From Litoditis marina (taxonomy: Eukaryota > Nematoda > Chromadorea > Rhabditida > Rhabditidae): a DNA stretch of 64,000 nt. The DNA is taken from NCBI GenBank assembly GCA_964036275.1, contig OZ038439.1, forward strand, positions 7,415,169-7,479,168, in the 5' to 3' direction. Below are positions 44,911 through 55,046 of this stretch, piece after piece. The first letter of the stretch is position 1; each line of letters opens with the position of its first letter. Under the pieces are notes generated by a model that ran no database searches, was not told where the DNA came from, and worked only from the letters and a program-made list of their open reading frames with translations. Both the position numbers and the translations under genes were made by a program.

Positions 44911-45064
44911 CAGCGGTCCAATCCACGGCAGCAGCTCCAGTCCATGGCGGGCATTCTCGGGGCGAACAGAGCGTTCGAATGGCTCTCATCTCTTCCCGCC
45001 GCGCTTTTATACCCATTAGCTTACCCTGTCAAGCCATTCCTGTTAACCGTGACGGCGTGAAACT
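44752..45064 (-). promoter_or_regulatory. Antisense TATA module, copy 2
   Basis: Second copy of the module at 42636-42912, with TATAAAAG on the minus strand at 45004-45011 and ATG at 44910. Sequence identity to copy 1 is high around the TATA box and lower toward the array. Confidence 0.45.
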
Positions 45065-45104
45065 CGTCTACTCAGGTTGAGATGCACTTGCTATTGTAAA
45101 AATG

Positions 45105-45439
45105 GAACAGTGGGGATTCACATACACAGCAAAAATGAAATGGTTCTGGTTCTCACCTTTGGTTCACATGTACAGCTACCAAAGGTGCAGTGGGTGTGGG
45201 GCTCACATAGACAATGGAAATGGAAACAGTAGGGCTTGCATAGACAGTAGAACCACCTTTTCTTTCTAGCTCTTCCTCTCTTTCTCTCTACTTCCTCTCT
45301 CCTCTGTCTTACGCTAGTGAAAATGGGAACAGTGGGGTTTACATAGACAATGGAAATGAGAACATTGGGACTCACATCGACTGTGAAAAGGGGAACAGTA
45401 GGGCTTACACAGACAGTAGAACCTTCTTTTCTCTTTCTT

Positions 45440-45488
<49 letters not shown>

Positions 45489-45490
45489 TC
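45105..45490. repeat. 36-bp imperfect repeats and CT microsatellite
   Basis: 45105-45420 contains several imperfect copies of a unit near GAACAGTGGGGTTCACATAG. 45430-45490 is a CT-rich microsatellite. Open frames on the minus strand here are repeat artefacts. Confidence 0.65.
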
Positions 45491-45836
45491 TTTGCGTATA
45501 TCTTTTTTCCCTAAAATAGACAGCCAGAAAAGATAAAGAGAAAAATATTCCAAACAAATCTTCGAAAAAGTTATAAGCCTTGATGAGAAAACGAATAAAG
45601 AATGAACTATCACCTTTTTTCTATATTTCAGCCTCCATATAGCAATAAATACAATTATTCAACAATAATATTGTCGAAAATCCAGAGCACTACCGCCGAT
45701 GCATCAATCGAGAATGGAAATGAAAGCCGAGAAAACACGTACCGCTCACGCGCTTTTTCCCCAACCAACTACAAAGTACAACTTTCGCTCCATTTTCGAC
45801 CAAAAGTGCTTGCCTCACCCCAAAATCAGACAGACT

Positions 45837-45868
<32 letters not shown>

Positions 45869-46151
45869 AAATAAGCGCTTTATAATAGAGGATGATCAGT
45901 CTGGCAGAGACAGACGAATAGAACGTGACAAACGGGAGAATTTTCAGGGAGAAACGGCACGTACTCAAAAATGAACAGGGAAACCAGTCGAACGGGAAAC
46001 ACGTGCGCAGATCGGCATACGGACAGACAGGTTTTCGTGCCAAACGGGAAAACAGGGCATTTCGACGTGGGATGGCGAACGGGCAACTGGAAAAAAAAGA
46101 TCATTATTCAACATAGCAAGTATATGTGCGGCAAGCCAACCCGAGCGCTCG
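45491..46151 (+). other. BEL/Pao leader upstream of gag-pol
   Basis: No gene supported. 45788-45884 resembles 43035-43090 (CCATTTTTCGACCAAAAGTGC, then ACCAAATA.GCG), so it is a third, partial copy of the composite leader unit, interrupted by a CA microsatellite at 45838-45867. Confidence 0.55.
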
Positions 46152-49100
46152 ATGTCCATCTCTACATTCAAGAGATTAACATCTAAGAATTGCAAATCAC
46201 TCACAGAACTCATCAAGGAGAGCAAATCACTTTCAGTCAAGAACCTCAAATATGACACACAAATGAGCAAAACACAGATATTACAAGCTAAAGGGGATAT
46301 CACAAAGATTGAATCGCTGATCGGAAAGTTGAAGGATGGGCAAACTAGATTTCTGAACAAAATAAAGTTACAGATGGAGGATGAAGAGTACAAAACAGCT
46401 GCAGAGGAAGTTCAAACACACATAGAAGACGAGCAGTTGGAAGAACTAATTGACGAAGCCACAGATATGATAGTGGAACTTAAACTGGTAATTCTCGAAG
46501 GGGAGACGAAGGAAAAGGAATTAATGGAACAGACCAGAAGTCAATACACTCAGCAGGATTCACAAACGACAAGTCCACCTCAGGTAGGAAATCAACAAAC
46601 GGGACAGGATCTCAAACTACCCACCTTTCAAATTCCAATCTTCGAAGGCGACCCAACGACCTTCGCTCGATTCTGGAGCGTATTTGAGCAATCTGTGGAT
46701 AGGAACGCGAACCTGTCGGGAGCCAGCAAGCTGATTCATCTGAACTCGTACCTGAAAGGTGAAGCCAGTTTAATTTTGACCAACATGGAAATGACAGACG
46801 ACAACTACAAAAAGGCGGTGGAGTTGCTGAAGGAGTTATACTCCACCAACACCAGTTTACGCGATTTGGAGATGAAATTAGCAAGGACCCCCAAAGCAGC
46901 GGAGAACGCAAAATCATTGAGATCAACATACATGGAAATCAAAGCGATTCTGACAATGATCAAAGAAAAGGAGTCAGTAGACAACATTTCTCTATTGACC
47001 ACGGTTCAGAACAAATTTCCCGCTCAGGTGAGAACACAACTGCGAAAGAAGGAATTCGAGGAAGGGTCAGGAGAATGGAACACTACAAAATGGATCAAGG
47101 AACTGTTGAAGATCATTCAGTGGGAAGAACACAACAAGCCTGAGGAGACAGAAATGATAACAACGAACACATACGCTACGCATACGGATGGCTACAACAA
47201 AGGATGGCACAAGAACACGTCATATAGGCAAAGGGACAATAACAGTGGCAACAGGCACAAGCACGCGGAAAAGAAATTTTCAAAGAACACAATTAAGAAT
47301 ACACGGAAGACAGAAGTCACAAGCAACAAACGAGAGTGTTACTTTTGTTACGGGGACCATCTAGAAATCAATTGTACATCCTCTCTCGAATTGAAAAGAG
47401 AGTTAGTCATGTGGAGAAAGGCGTGCTGGAAGTGTTTCAGCCCAGACCATATTAGTTCACAATGCGGAAAACCTGATTGTTCGAAGTGCGGGAGAAATCA
47501 CCACATATCATTATGCAGAAAGATAGACAACGACACAGAGAACAAGAACACACAAAAGGACGAAACACGGACAACATTCATGAAATCAAGGGTAAGATCA
47601 CCGTCTCCATGGGTAAATAAAAGAGGACAGGAAAGCACAACACTCACCGCAACTCAGAAAACACCAGAAGATGAGTCGGAAGAAAGCGACGAAAGCGAGA
47701 GTGACGAAGAAGACCATGACGGGAAACTGGAAGAGACATACGTCAATCACATAAAAGTAAACACAGGCAACCCTCCGAGACTAATGATGACTAAAGGATA
47801 CATACCTGACGCAAAAGGAAGACGTCACGAACAAACGATCTTGATCGACAGCGGGTCACAGAGAAGTTTCATCACTGAGGAAGTGGCAACCAACCTGAAA
47901 CTGAAGATATTACGCACAGAAACACTACGCATAATTGGAATAGGAGGAAAGACAACGGAGATCTCAAGTAAAGTGGTAGAACTCAAACTATACAATGGGA
48001 CTGGGGATCACATGGAGATTCAGATGAACACAACGAAGACCATAACAACACCATTCAGGACAACAAGAGTACAGGACGAAGACAGGAACATGCTACGATC
48101 ACTACATTTACACGAGGATAATACGGAAATGTGCGGGATGATGCATCACCCAGCAATATTGATTGGAATAGACAATTACTGGGAGATAATGACACCGGGA
48201 AAGGGGCCGAAAAAGGTTAAACTACCATCGGGACTAATGTGGGTGAACAGCTTTTTCGGAGGAATTCTGTCAGGTCAAGAACATCAAGAAGAAGGACAAA
48301 ACGAAGCAAACACACAGACCTACGCAATCAACAAAGCAATTGTCGAAGATAGAACAGATTGCACAGAAATGTGGAAATTGGATTTGATAGGAATAAAAGA
48401 CAGAACGGACCAACACCTGGACGAAGAGACAAATAAGAATGTACTCGAACAATTCAACCAAACAGCGAAGCTGGAGAATGGATATTATTCAGTAAAGTTT
48501 CCATGGAAAGAAGATCACCCGCCTATTTCGGACAATTATTACATGGCACAGAGGAGATTGGAAGCATTATTCAGGAAAATCAACAATCAAGACAAAATAA
48601 AGCAGGAATACCACAAAATATTGACAAAGCAATTAGAGGACGGAATATTGGAGGAAGCAACGCAAAAGGTAAATGGAAGAGTGGTGTATTACATTCCACA
48701 TCAAGCAGTTGTCAAAGAACAGTCAAAGACAACAAAAGTGAGAATAGTAATGGACGCCTCCAGCCACTGCAGAAACACTCTGTCATTGAATGATATTATA
48801 CATCAAGGCCCCACCATCTTACCGAATATCTGTGGAACGATGTTGAGATCTAGAACACACAAAATACTGATACTGGCAGATGTAGAGAAGGCATTTCTAC
48901 AAGTGAGACTTCAAGAGACGGAGAGAGACGCAACTAGGATCCTTTGGGTACACGATTTAAATCGACCTCCATTGGGCGACAACGTCCGAGTATTCAGGTA
49001 TACTAGAGTACCATTCGGAGTAAATGCATCACCCTTCTTGTTAGCAGCAACCATACAGTTACATTTGTCACAACACAGAGAAGTCAACACAGCCAGACAA

Positions 49101-51923
49101 ATTTTGGAAAACTTGTATGTAGACAACATGATAGTGGGAACAAACGAAGTAGAACAAGGAAAGACGATGTGTAAGGTGTCCAAGGAGATATTCAACGAAA
49201 TCAAAATGAACCTCAGAGAGTACACATCTAACGAATCGAAAGCAATAGAGAACATGAACAACAAAGACAAATCAGGAGACACGGAAGACAGTAAAATTCT
49301 TGGGATCAAATGGAACATACCTCAGGACACGCTGGACATCACATTGAAATGTCACACAAGCGGACATCTCACCAAAAGAAAAGTGGTGAGCGCATCTTCA
49401 TCGACATACGACCCACTCGGGCTAACCTCACCATTGTTCGTGGAGGCAAAGTTATTCGCACAGAAATTATGGGAGCGGAAGCACGATTGGGACGACACAC
49501 TACCAGAAGACTTATCAAAAAAGTGGATCACACTGACGGGAAAAATAATGGGAGAACCAGTGAGAATACCCAGGAAAGCGACCACTAGAGAAGAAGGGAA
49601 CAAGTACTCATTGGCCATATTTGGAGATGCATCACAACACACATACGCGGCTTGCGCATACTTAATAACACAAAACGGACAGGGTCACAAACAATCACAT
49701 CTGGTCATGAGCCGATCGCGGTTGGCTCCACCAGAGAACATATCGATACCGAAGTTAGAATTAATCGCGGCGTTCATAGCTACGAAGTTAGCAAAGTTCC
49801 TCATTCAAGAATTACACATACAGGTCGACGAAGTACACTTCTTTTCGGACTCATTGATAACATTATACTGGATGCAGGCAAAACAGTCACTCAAGTTGTT
49901 CGTGAAAAACAAAGTGGACCGGATAAATGAAAACATACAAGGAATCAAAGACAAGGGCATCAAAGTTGAGACACACTATGTACCCACAAAACAGAACCCA
50001 GCGGACCATGCGACCAGAGGTTTGTCACGGGAAGAGTTGACCGTGAATGGATGCAACTGGTGGAACGGTCCGGAATGGTTGCTGGGAGCTCAATCTAATT
50101 GGCCAGGCCACAAAACAGATTTTAACATGCTGTCATCAAAAATGAAAGAAGAAATCAACAAAGAAGTCAGGGTCAACACAAAGGTAGCAGAAAAGATAAC
50201 AAAGGAGGAAGAGGAATACAACAAAGAAAACCCGTGTATACCAGTTAGCAGATATGGGAAATTACAGAAGGCAGTCAACATAGTCGGCATGGTTTCGAAA
50301 TTCCTGTGCAGACGGGTATTGGAGAGATTGTCACCAAAGAATAACACTATATTCCGGGAAAAGTTAGCATTAATCGTGGAAGCAGCAGGAAACTCCAAGA
50401 CAGCAAGCACAAGAATTCTAATTCACGATCATTACAAGGAAGCGAAGGGGCAAGAAAACAATCTCAAGTTCAAAGTACATCAGGACAAGGACGGAATCAT
50501 AAGATGTGAGGGTCGATTCGGAAACGCGGCAGATATGAGTTCAACGAATAAAGAACCCATATTCTTACGGAAGAATCATCATCTCACAGGATTGATTGTA
50601 CGAGATATACACAACAGACACAAACACATGGGCACAGAACACACACTAACACAGTTTAGACAAGAATATTGGTGCAGCAATCCGAGGACTACGATCAAAA
50701 AGATACTGGGAACATGCTTAGCATGCAATCGATGGAAAGCAAAGCCGTACAAGTACCCAGAAATGCCTCAATTACCCAAGGAACGAGTGAATCCTAGTTT
50801 TCCATTTCAGAATTGTGGATTGGATTACATGGGACCATTCTACACAAGAATGGGAGACACCGATCACAGTAATCAGAAAGTATGGGTCTGTATTATCACA
50901 TGTCTATCGACCAGAGCATGTCACCTGGAATGTGTTTGGAACAACACAACAACCGAATTCGTGGCAGCCATAAATCGATTTATGGCCAGGCGAGGCACGC
51001 CCGAGTCAATACTATCCGACAACGCCCCGACATTCAAACTAGGCAGCAAGCTGTTGAGCGAAAGAATTCCTGAAATGGAAGTGAAAGAAACACAAAACCA
51101 AATACAAAATCAAGGGATTGCCTGGAAACACATCACCCCTCTGGCACCTTGGAAAGGAGGAGTGTATGAAAGATTGGTAGCTCTAGTGAAGAGCTGTCTG
51201 CGGAAAACAATGGGAACCAGAGTACTACACATAAGAGCCTTTGAAACCATCATTTGCGAAATTGAAGCAATTCTGAATTCGAGGCCTATCACGAGGGATG
51301 GAAACAACTTAGGGGACAAATTGGCATTGAGACCAGTGGACCTGATACAACCAAAGATAAACATCAGATTGGATGGGAATAGTCAGAGCGAGGTAGACTG
51401 GAATCCACGGAACATCATATCTTCCGAAGAGCAAGCAAAAGCGTGGCTAGAGGAGATAGACAAACAGAAAGATTACTTTTGGAAGACCTGGACAAAGGAA
51501 TACATGCAATATTTGAGAGAAAAACACCAACAAAGAGTCTCACAAAAGAGAGGTTGCCAGAAATCACCCAACAAAGGAGATATCGTTTGGATCTCGGATG
51601 ACAACACACATCGAGGACAATGGCCTACCGGCATTATCACCGAATTGGTGAAAAGCAAAGATGGTCAGATACGAACAGCAGTAGTGAAAAAGGGAAATGG
51701 AAAGAAAATGGAGAGATCAATAACTCAATTAATACCATTAGAATTGACCATACAAGAGGACGGACAGGACAATGGAGAAGAGAAGAAAACGACAGACACA
51801 TCAGACAAAGAAGACCCAACAGAGACAAAGACGAACAGCACACCCAGACAAGCAAATCGAAGAATACAACCCGAAAGAGAGGTAAAGAGAAAACGCCGAG
51901 TGCGTTTCAGGGACACCCAATAA
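46152..51923 (+). CDS. gag-pol: BEL/Pao Gag-Pol polyprotein
   Basis: One uninterrupted 1923-codon frame starting at ATG 46152. In order: coiled-coil-rich N terminus (about 20-145); gag region of DUF1759 type (about 155-300, FEGDPTTFARFW); three zinc knuckles (C396 CYFCYGDHLEINC, then CWKC at 425 and CSKC after it); Asp/Glu-rich linker; retropepsin-like protease with DSGS at 566-569; reverse transcriptase with catalytic D910 (LADVEKAF) and YVDN at 989-992; YDPLGL connector; RNase H-like domain (D1159, ELIAAF, D1233); H2C2 zinc finger and integrase core with D1558, D1623 and E1673; and the C-terminal DUF5641-like domain (PNKGDIVWI). The YVDN in place of the common YVDD is the only unusual catalytic residue. 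All domains needed for virus-like particle formation, reverse transcription and integration are present. Confidence 0.96.
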   Translation: MSISTFKRLTSKNCKSLTELIKESKSLSVKNLKYDTQMSKTQILQAKGDITKIESLIGKLKDGQTRFLNKIKLQMEDEEYKTAAEEVQTHIEDEQLEELIDEATDMIVELKLVILEGETKEKELMEQTRSQYTQQDSQTTSPPQVGNQQTGQDLKLPTFQIPIFEGDPTTFARFWSVFEQSVDRNANLSGASKLIHLNSYLKGEASLILTNMEMTDDNYKKAVELLKELYSTNTSLRDLEMKLARTPKAAENAKSLRSTYMEIKAILTMIKEKESVDNISLLTTVQNKFPAQVRTQLRKKEFEEGSGEWNTTKWIKELLKIIQWEEHNKPEETEMITTNTYATHTDGYNKGWHKNTSYRQRDNNSGNRHKHAEKKFSKNTIKNTRKTEVTSNKRECYFCYGDHLEINCTSSLELKRELVMWRKACWKCFSPDHISSQCGKPDCSKCGRNHHISLCRKIDNDTENKNTQKDETRTTFMKSRVRSPSPWVNKRGQESTTLTATQKTPEDESEESDESESDEEDHDGKLEETYVNHIKVNTGNPPRLMMTKGYIPDAKGRRHEQTILIDSGSQRSFITEEVATNLKLKILRTETLRIIGIGGKTTEISSKVVELKLYNGTGDHMEIQMNTTKTITTPFRTTRVQDEDRNMLRSLHLHEDNTEMCGMMHHPAILIGIDNYWEIMTPGKGPKKVKLPSGLMWVNSFFGGILSGQEHQEEGQNEANTQTYAINKAIVEDRTDCTEMWKLDLIGIKDRTDQHLDEETNKNVLEQFNQTAKLENGYYSVKFPWKEDHPPISDNYYMAQRRLEALFRKINNQDKIKQEYHKILTKQLEDGILEEATQKVNGRVVYYIPHQAVVKEQSKTTKVRIVMDASSHCRNTLSLNDIIHQGPTILPNICGTMLRSRTHKILILADVEKAFLQVRLQETERDATRILWVHDLNRPPLGDNVRVFRYTRVPFGVNASPFLLAATIQLHLSQHREVNTARQILENLYVDNMIVGTNEVEQGKTMCKVSKEIFNEIKMNLREYTSNESKAIENMNNKDKSGDTEDSKILGIKWNIPQDTLDITLKCHTSGHLTKRKVVSASSSTYDPLGLTSPLFVEAKLFAQKLWERKHDWDDTLPEDLSKKWITLTGKIMGEPVRIPRKATTREEGNKYSLAIFGDASQHTYAACAYLITQNGQGHKQSHLVMSRSRLAPPENISIPKLELIAAFIATKLAKFLIQELHIQVDEVHFFSDSLITLYWMQAKQSLKLFVKNKVDRINENIQGIKDKGIKVETHYVPTKQNPADHATRGLSREELTVNGCNWWNGPEWLLGAQSNWPGHKTDFNMLSSKMKEEINKEVRVNTKVAEKITKEEEEYNKENPCIPVSRYGKLQKAVNIVGMVSKFLCRRVLERLSPKNNTIFREKLALIVEAAGNSKTASTRILIHDHYKEAKGQENNLKFKVHQDKDGIIRCEGRFGNAADMSSTNKEPIFLRKNHHLTGLIVRDIHNRHKHMGTEHTLTQFRQEYWCSNPRTTIKKILGTCLACNRWKAKPYKYPEMPQLPKERVNPSFPFQNCGLDYMGPFYTRMGDTDHSNQKVWVCIITCLSTRACHLECVWNNTTTEFVAAINRFMARRGTPESILSDNAPTFKLGSKLLSERIPEMEVKETQNQIQNQGIAWKHITPLAPWKGGVYERLVALVKSCLRKTMGTRVLHIRAFETIICEIEAILNSRPITRDGNNLGDKLALRPVDLIQPKINIRLDGNSQSEVDWNPRNIISSEEQAKAWLEEIDKQKDYFWKTWTKEYMQYLREKHQQRVSQKRGCQKSPNKGDIVWISDDNTHRGQWPTGIITELVKSKDGQIRTAVVKKGNGKKMERSITQLIPLELTIQEDGQDNGEEKKTTDTSDKEDPTETKTNSTPRQANRRIQPEREVKRKRRVRFRDTQ

Positions 51924-52218
51924 ACACACAGGACAACGGGACAGGGAATCACACATGAACTCATCACTTACCTGAACATCATCACAAAAGAGGATACACT
52001 AAACCAAATGTTGTTTATAATGACTTAATGCACGCAGACAAAATTCGAATCAACCGGAGGAGCGGAATTCGCGCGCGAATGAGAAAGTTGGCACGTTGAC
52101 AAAAGTACGGTACAAGGCAACCTGCGCATCAAACTGGAGTGAGAACAAAAGATCAGAGCACGGGATCATCCTAAAATCAACACAAATTTTATGTTGGAGA
52201 CATGTTCACATTTTTATT

Positions 52219-53013
52219 ATGTTGGAGTTGCATATTTTTGATGGTTCATTGGAGCAAACTATACATTTTGAGTTACAGATGGTGAAACCTAAATGTTTGA
52301 CCTGTCTTCGAAGAAAAATCCGGATCCAGAACAGAAAGCAACGTCTCGAGCGGAAAATCAAGAAGGAGATTCTGTCGCACGAGGAAAAGGAACAGGGAAA
52401 TCAAGAGAAAGAAGGTGCAGAGGAACACACAGCACAGAGCGCCGACAACCAGACACAGGAGGAAGAAGAGGTTAGGAAAGTTGAATTTGACCCATCAAGC
52501 AACTCACTGGAAATATCTTTTCGGTGCACGTCGGAAGTGGTACAGTCGATGGGCGAGTTTGATCATGAATCCACCGTAGCCAACTTAATAACCCTTCCAG
52601 AAGTAATTATCACCGGATTAATGGCGGAAAACACCGGTAGCGAGAGTCAGGAATATCACATTGTTTCGGGGGCGAAAGGGGAGAGTTCAAACAATGCGAT
52701 CACAGAATGCGTATTACAGGAACAACACATGGGACAAGAACAACACACAGAGGAGACACTCGAAATCGAGGACAATACCGGGATGGATTGGGCTTCGATG
52801 GTTAGCGCAGAGGAGCCGACCGGAGCAGCGAAGGAAGCAGAGCCCCTCGCCGAGGCCAGGCCGCCAGTGGTAGAAGAACCCCCCTTGGATGAGGAACAAG
52901 CTCCTGAGGAAAATCACGCAATTCCGGTACATTTCACATTTCATTTTTTTGTCAGCGGAAACACCCGCGAGTACGTTTTCGGTACTTTGTTATCACATTC
53001 ATATAGGTGTTGA
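52219..53013 (+). CDS. Unrecognised acidic ORF downstream of pol
   Basis: 264 codons from ATG 52219; the frame is open further upstream without ATG. It begins with a CX2C pair (CLTC) and a strongly basic helix (RRKIRIQNRKQRLERKIKK), followed by a long acidic, Gln- and Glu-rich region and a Pro/Glu-rich segment. No membrane segment or signal peptide like an env protein is evident. It lies between pol and the 3' LTR, in sense orientation. No family recognised. It might be a transcriptional-activator-like accessory protein or chance coding of a low-complexity tract. Confidence 0.35.
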   Translation: MLELHIFDGSLEQTIHFELQMVKPKCLTCLRRKIRIQNRKQRLERKIKKEILSHEEKEQGNQEKEGAEEHTAQSADNQTQEEEEVRKVEFDPSSNSLEISFRCTSEVVQSMGEFDHESTVANLITLPEVIITGLMAENTGSESQEYHIVSGAKGESSNNAITECVLQEQHMGQEQHTEETLEIEDNTGMDWASMVSAEEPTGAAKEAEPLAEARPPVVEEPPLDEEQAPEENHAIPVHFTFHFFVSGNTREYVFGTLLSHSYRC

Positions 53014-53303
53014 TCAAAAATGTGAAGAAAGGAGTTGTTTGGCATATTCACAAACCCGGAGTCCCCATGCAATCATTTGGGTTGGCAAGAATATCATAGG
53101 ATAGTGACAGATGGGAAACACACATCAGAATTCGGACAAAATTTGTATTCATTGGGCATCAAAAGCTATCAGGAATATCACTATAGAGGTTACAGCTTAA
53201 AACTCTTCTTACCAGAGCCATACACAAAACTCGGAAAATAATCGATTATTGTTTACAGCTTCGATTCTATGGTCCGGTGTCTTTCCGAGAACACAGGAGA
53301 TTG

Positions 53304-53672
53304 ATGGCCGTTGCACATCACACGTGGCGTCTCTTTCGTCAACGCCGCCGGTTGAGCAGCCTGCCTAGACTCCTGGAATGTGCACTATGTTTGGAACCGA
53401 GACAACACTGGACTTCTCAATGCCCTACGTTCTTCAACATAAGGGATCGCATGGCTCGTCTTGAGTTTCTGGACACCTGTTATAGATGCTTAGGCCAACA
53501 CACGGAACATGATCCTCCTTGTGAGGTTACTTGTGCCACGTGCGATGGGCCGCACAACTCGGTAGTTTGTGTTACCCATAGGGCTAATTATTCTAGAAAC
53601 AGAAATCTAGAAGCTATTCTGGAAATAATGGCAGAAGTTAACGCTTCCGACCACCCCTGGTCTCTCCAGTAA
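53304..53672 (+). CDS. Zinc-knuckle protein, BEL/Pao gag-like, third ORF
   Basis: 122 codons from ATG 53304; the frame is open upstream, and a possible 3' splice site TTGTTTACAG ends at 53258, so it may be a spliced exon. Three Cys/His motifs are visible: CALCLEPRQHWTSQC (CX2CX5HX4C), CYRCLGQHTEHDPPC (CX2CX3HX6C) and CATCDGPHNSVVC (CX2CX3HX4C). The order and spacing match the three-knuckle module of BEL/Pao gag, including that in this element's own gag-pol, but the sequence is clearly different. It likely binds RNA or DNA. It is either an acquired accessory gene or a fragment of another BEL/Pao element. Confidence 0.6.
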   Translation: MAVAHHTWRLFRQRRRLSSLPRLLECALCLEPRQHWTSQCPTFFNIRDRMARLEFLDTCYRCLGQHTEHDPPCEVTCATCDGPHNSVVCVTHRANYSRNRNLEAILEIMAEVNASDHPWSLQ

Positions 53673-53773
53673 GCTGGCAAGAAATCACCTTGGTATCTGT
53701 TTTAAGTTGTTGTCATGAACCCACACATTGCTCACTCACCGGTATACTTGTCACTTGTTCTCTCTCCCCCCAG
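53673..53773 (+). other. Region before BEL/Pao 3' LTR
   Basis: About 100 bp with no gene. Immediately before the LTR is a pyrimidine run, TCTCTCCCCCCAG, rather than the purine tract expected to prime plus-strand synthesis, so I cannot place a polypurine tract. Confidence 0.5.
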
Positions 53774-53975
53774 TGTCGCTACGCATATGAAGTACACGTC
53801 TGATGACGTGTAGATAGTCGCTGAAAGTAGATTCATTGTTGTTATGTATCGTTTGCAGACCAGTTGGTCTTTATATTTGTAATGAATGTATTGTTATATC
53901 TTTGTTACTACAACTATAAAAGAGACAGTCGGAACACAAACTGAACCACCCGTTACAAACCATCTTATTCCGACA
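53774..53975 (+). repeat. 3' LTR of BEL/Pao element
   Basis: 202 bp, identical by eye to the 5' LTR. Followed by the CTTAC target duplicate and the resumed tRNA-array spacer. Confidence 0.95.
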
Positions 53976-54192
53976 CTTACCCTATATTTGGTTGAAATGT
54001 ATGGAAAACTGAAAGAACCTGACATTGTGTTTCCTTTAGGTGAGTGTTATCGCCTAAAAAACATTTTGAGCGCAATTGTCTTGTAATATGGTTACTCAAA
54101 AGTGGGGTAGACTAAAGATAACCAGTAACCGTGTTCAACTGATTCAATATCTGCCCCCTCATGTCCCTTGTGGAGCGCCACATTCAACCAGC

Positions 54193-54262
54193 GGCCGGAT
54201 GGTCTTGGTATGATTCTCGCTTCGGGTGCGAGAGGTCCCGGGTTCGATTCCCGGTTCGGCCC
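54193..54262 (+). pseudogene. tRNA-Pro (CGG) with altered D arm
   Basis: 70 nt, anticodon 54223-54225. GGTCTAGAGGTATG is reduced to GGTCTTGGTATG, shortening the D arm and A box by 2 nt. Confidence 0.85.
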
Positions 54263-54585
54263 AAATTTTTTATACCGCAATTCTATTACACAGTGACAGA
54301 GAGCTGGGTTGAATGATCGTTTTGCTACTTTTCATTGAGACCGTTCACGAAACTGTTCAGATTGAGAGGAATAATAGAAAATAATACAAACCGGTAATTA
54401 CAAAAAGTAAGTGGAGTGTTAATTGGTGTTTTGTTGCGCAAGTGCTAAAGGTCTATACGTTACCTTCTTTTCAATTACGCTAAACTAACTGGAAAAAGTA
54501 CAATTTCCCGAATTGGTTGTAAATTGAATGCAGACAGAAACTGGAATTCCGCTCGGGTGTCCGATGCTAAGCGCTCTCATAACAT

Positions 54586-54657
54586 GGCCGGATGGTCTAG
54601 GGGTATGATTCTCGCTTTGGGTGCGAGAGGTCCCGGGTTCGAATCCCGGTTCGGCCC
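54586..54657 (+). tRNA. tRNA-Pro (TGG)
   Basis: Standard gene; anticodon 54618-54620. Upstream variant GGTTGTAAATTG shared with 40600 and 58321. Confidence 0.96.
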
Positions 54658-54974
54658 AAATTTTTAGTTTTGTCCGCTTTTTGCAAATGGTACTCCCAAC
54701 ATACACAATACTAATCAGAGAACACGTACGATAGATTTTGCAGAAAGATTCTGTAAACTTACCCTATATTTGGTTGAAATGTTTGGAAAACTGAAAGAAC
54801 CTGACATTGTGTTTCCTTTAGGTGAGTGTTATCGCCTAAAAAACATTTTGAGCGCAATTGTCTTGTAATATGGTTTCTCAAAAGTGGGGTAGACTAAAGA
54901 TAACCAGTAACCGTGTTCAACTGATTCAATATCTGCCCCCTCATGTCCCTTGTGGAGCGCCACATTCAACCAGC

Positions 54975-55046
54975 GGCCGGATGGTCTAGAGGTATGATTC
55001 TCGCTTCGGGTGCGAGAGGTCCCGGGTTCGATTCCCGGTTCGGCCC
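54975..55046 (+). tRNA. tRNA-Pro (CGG)
   Basis: Standard copy; anticodon 55007-55009. Confidence 0.96.

Larger units (their letters stand above)
40777..53975 (+). mobile_element. Intact BEL/Pao LTR retrotransposon, 13.2 kb
   Basis: 13,199 bp bounded by two 202-bp LTRs that I find identical by eye, with TGTCG/CGACA termini and a 5-bp target duplication CTTAC (40772-40776 and 53976-53980). It carries a tRNA-Gly-type primer-binding site, a roughly 5.2-kb leader rich in tandem repeats, a single intact gag-pol frame (46152-51923) and about 1.85 kb of extra sequence with further ORFs before the 3' LTR. BEL/Pao elements are generally well under 10 kb, so the extra length is the leader and tail. Identical LTRs plus intact pol indicate a very recent, possibly still active insertion. 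Confidence 0.95.

Noticed and set aside
45118..46393. Several minus- and plus-strand ORFs upstream of gag-pol
   Set aside because: They translate microsatellites, 36-bp repeats or the antisense of gag. No codon or domain signal.
48270..51967. Long ORFs in other frames within gag-pol
   Set aside because: Shadows of the 1923-codon frame; the biased A-rich composition of the element leaves other frames open.
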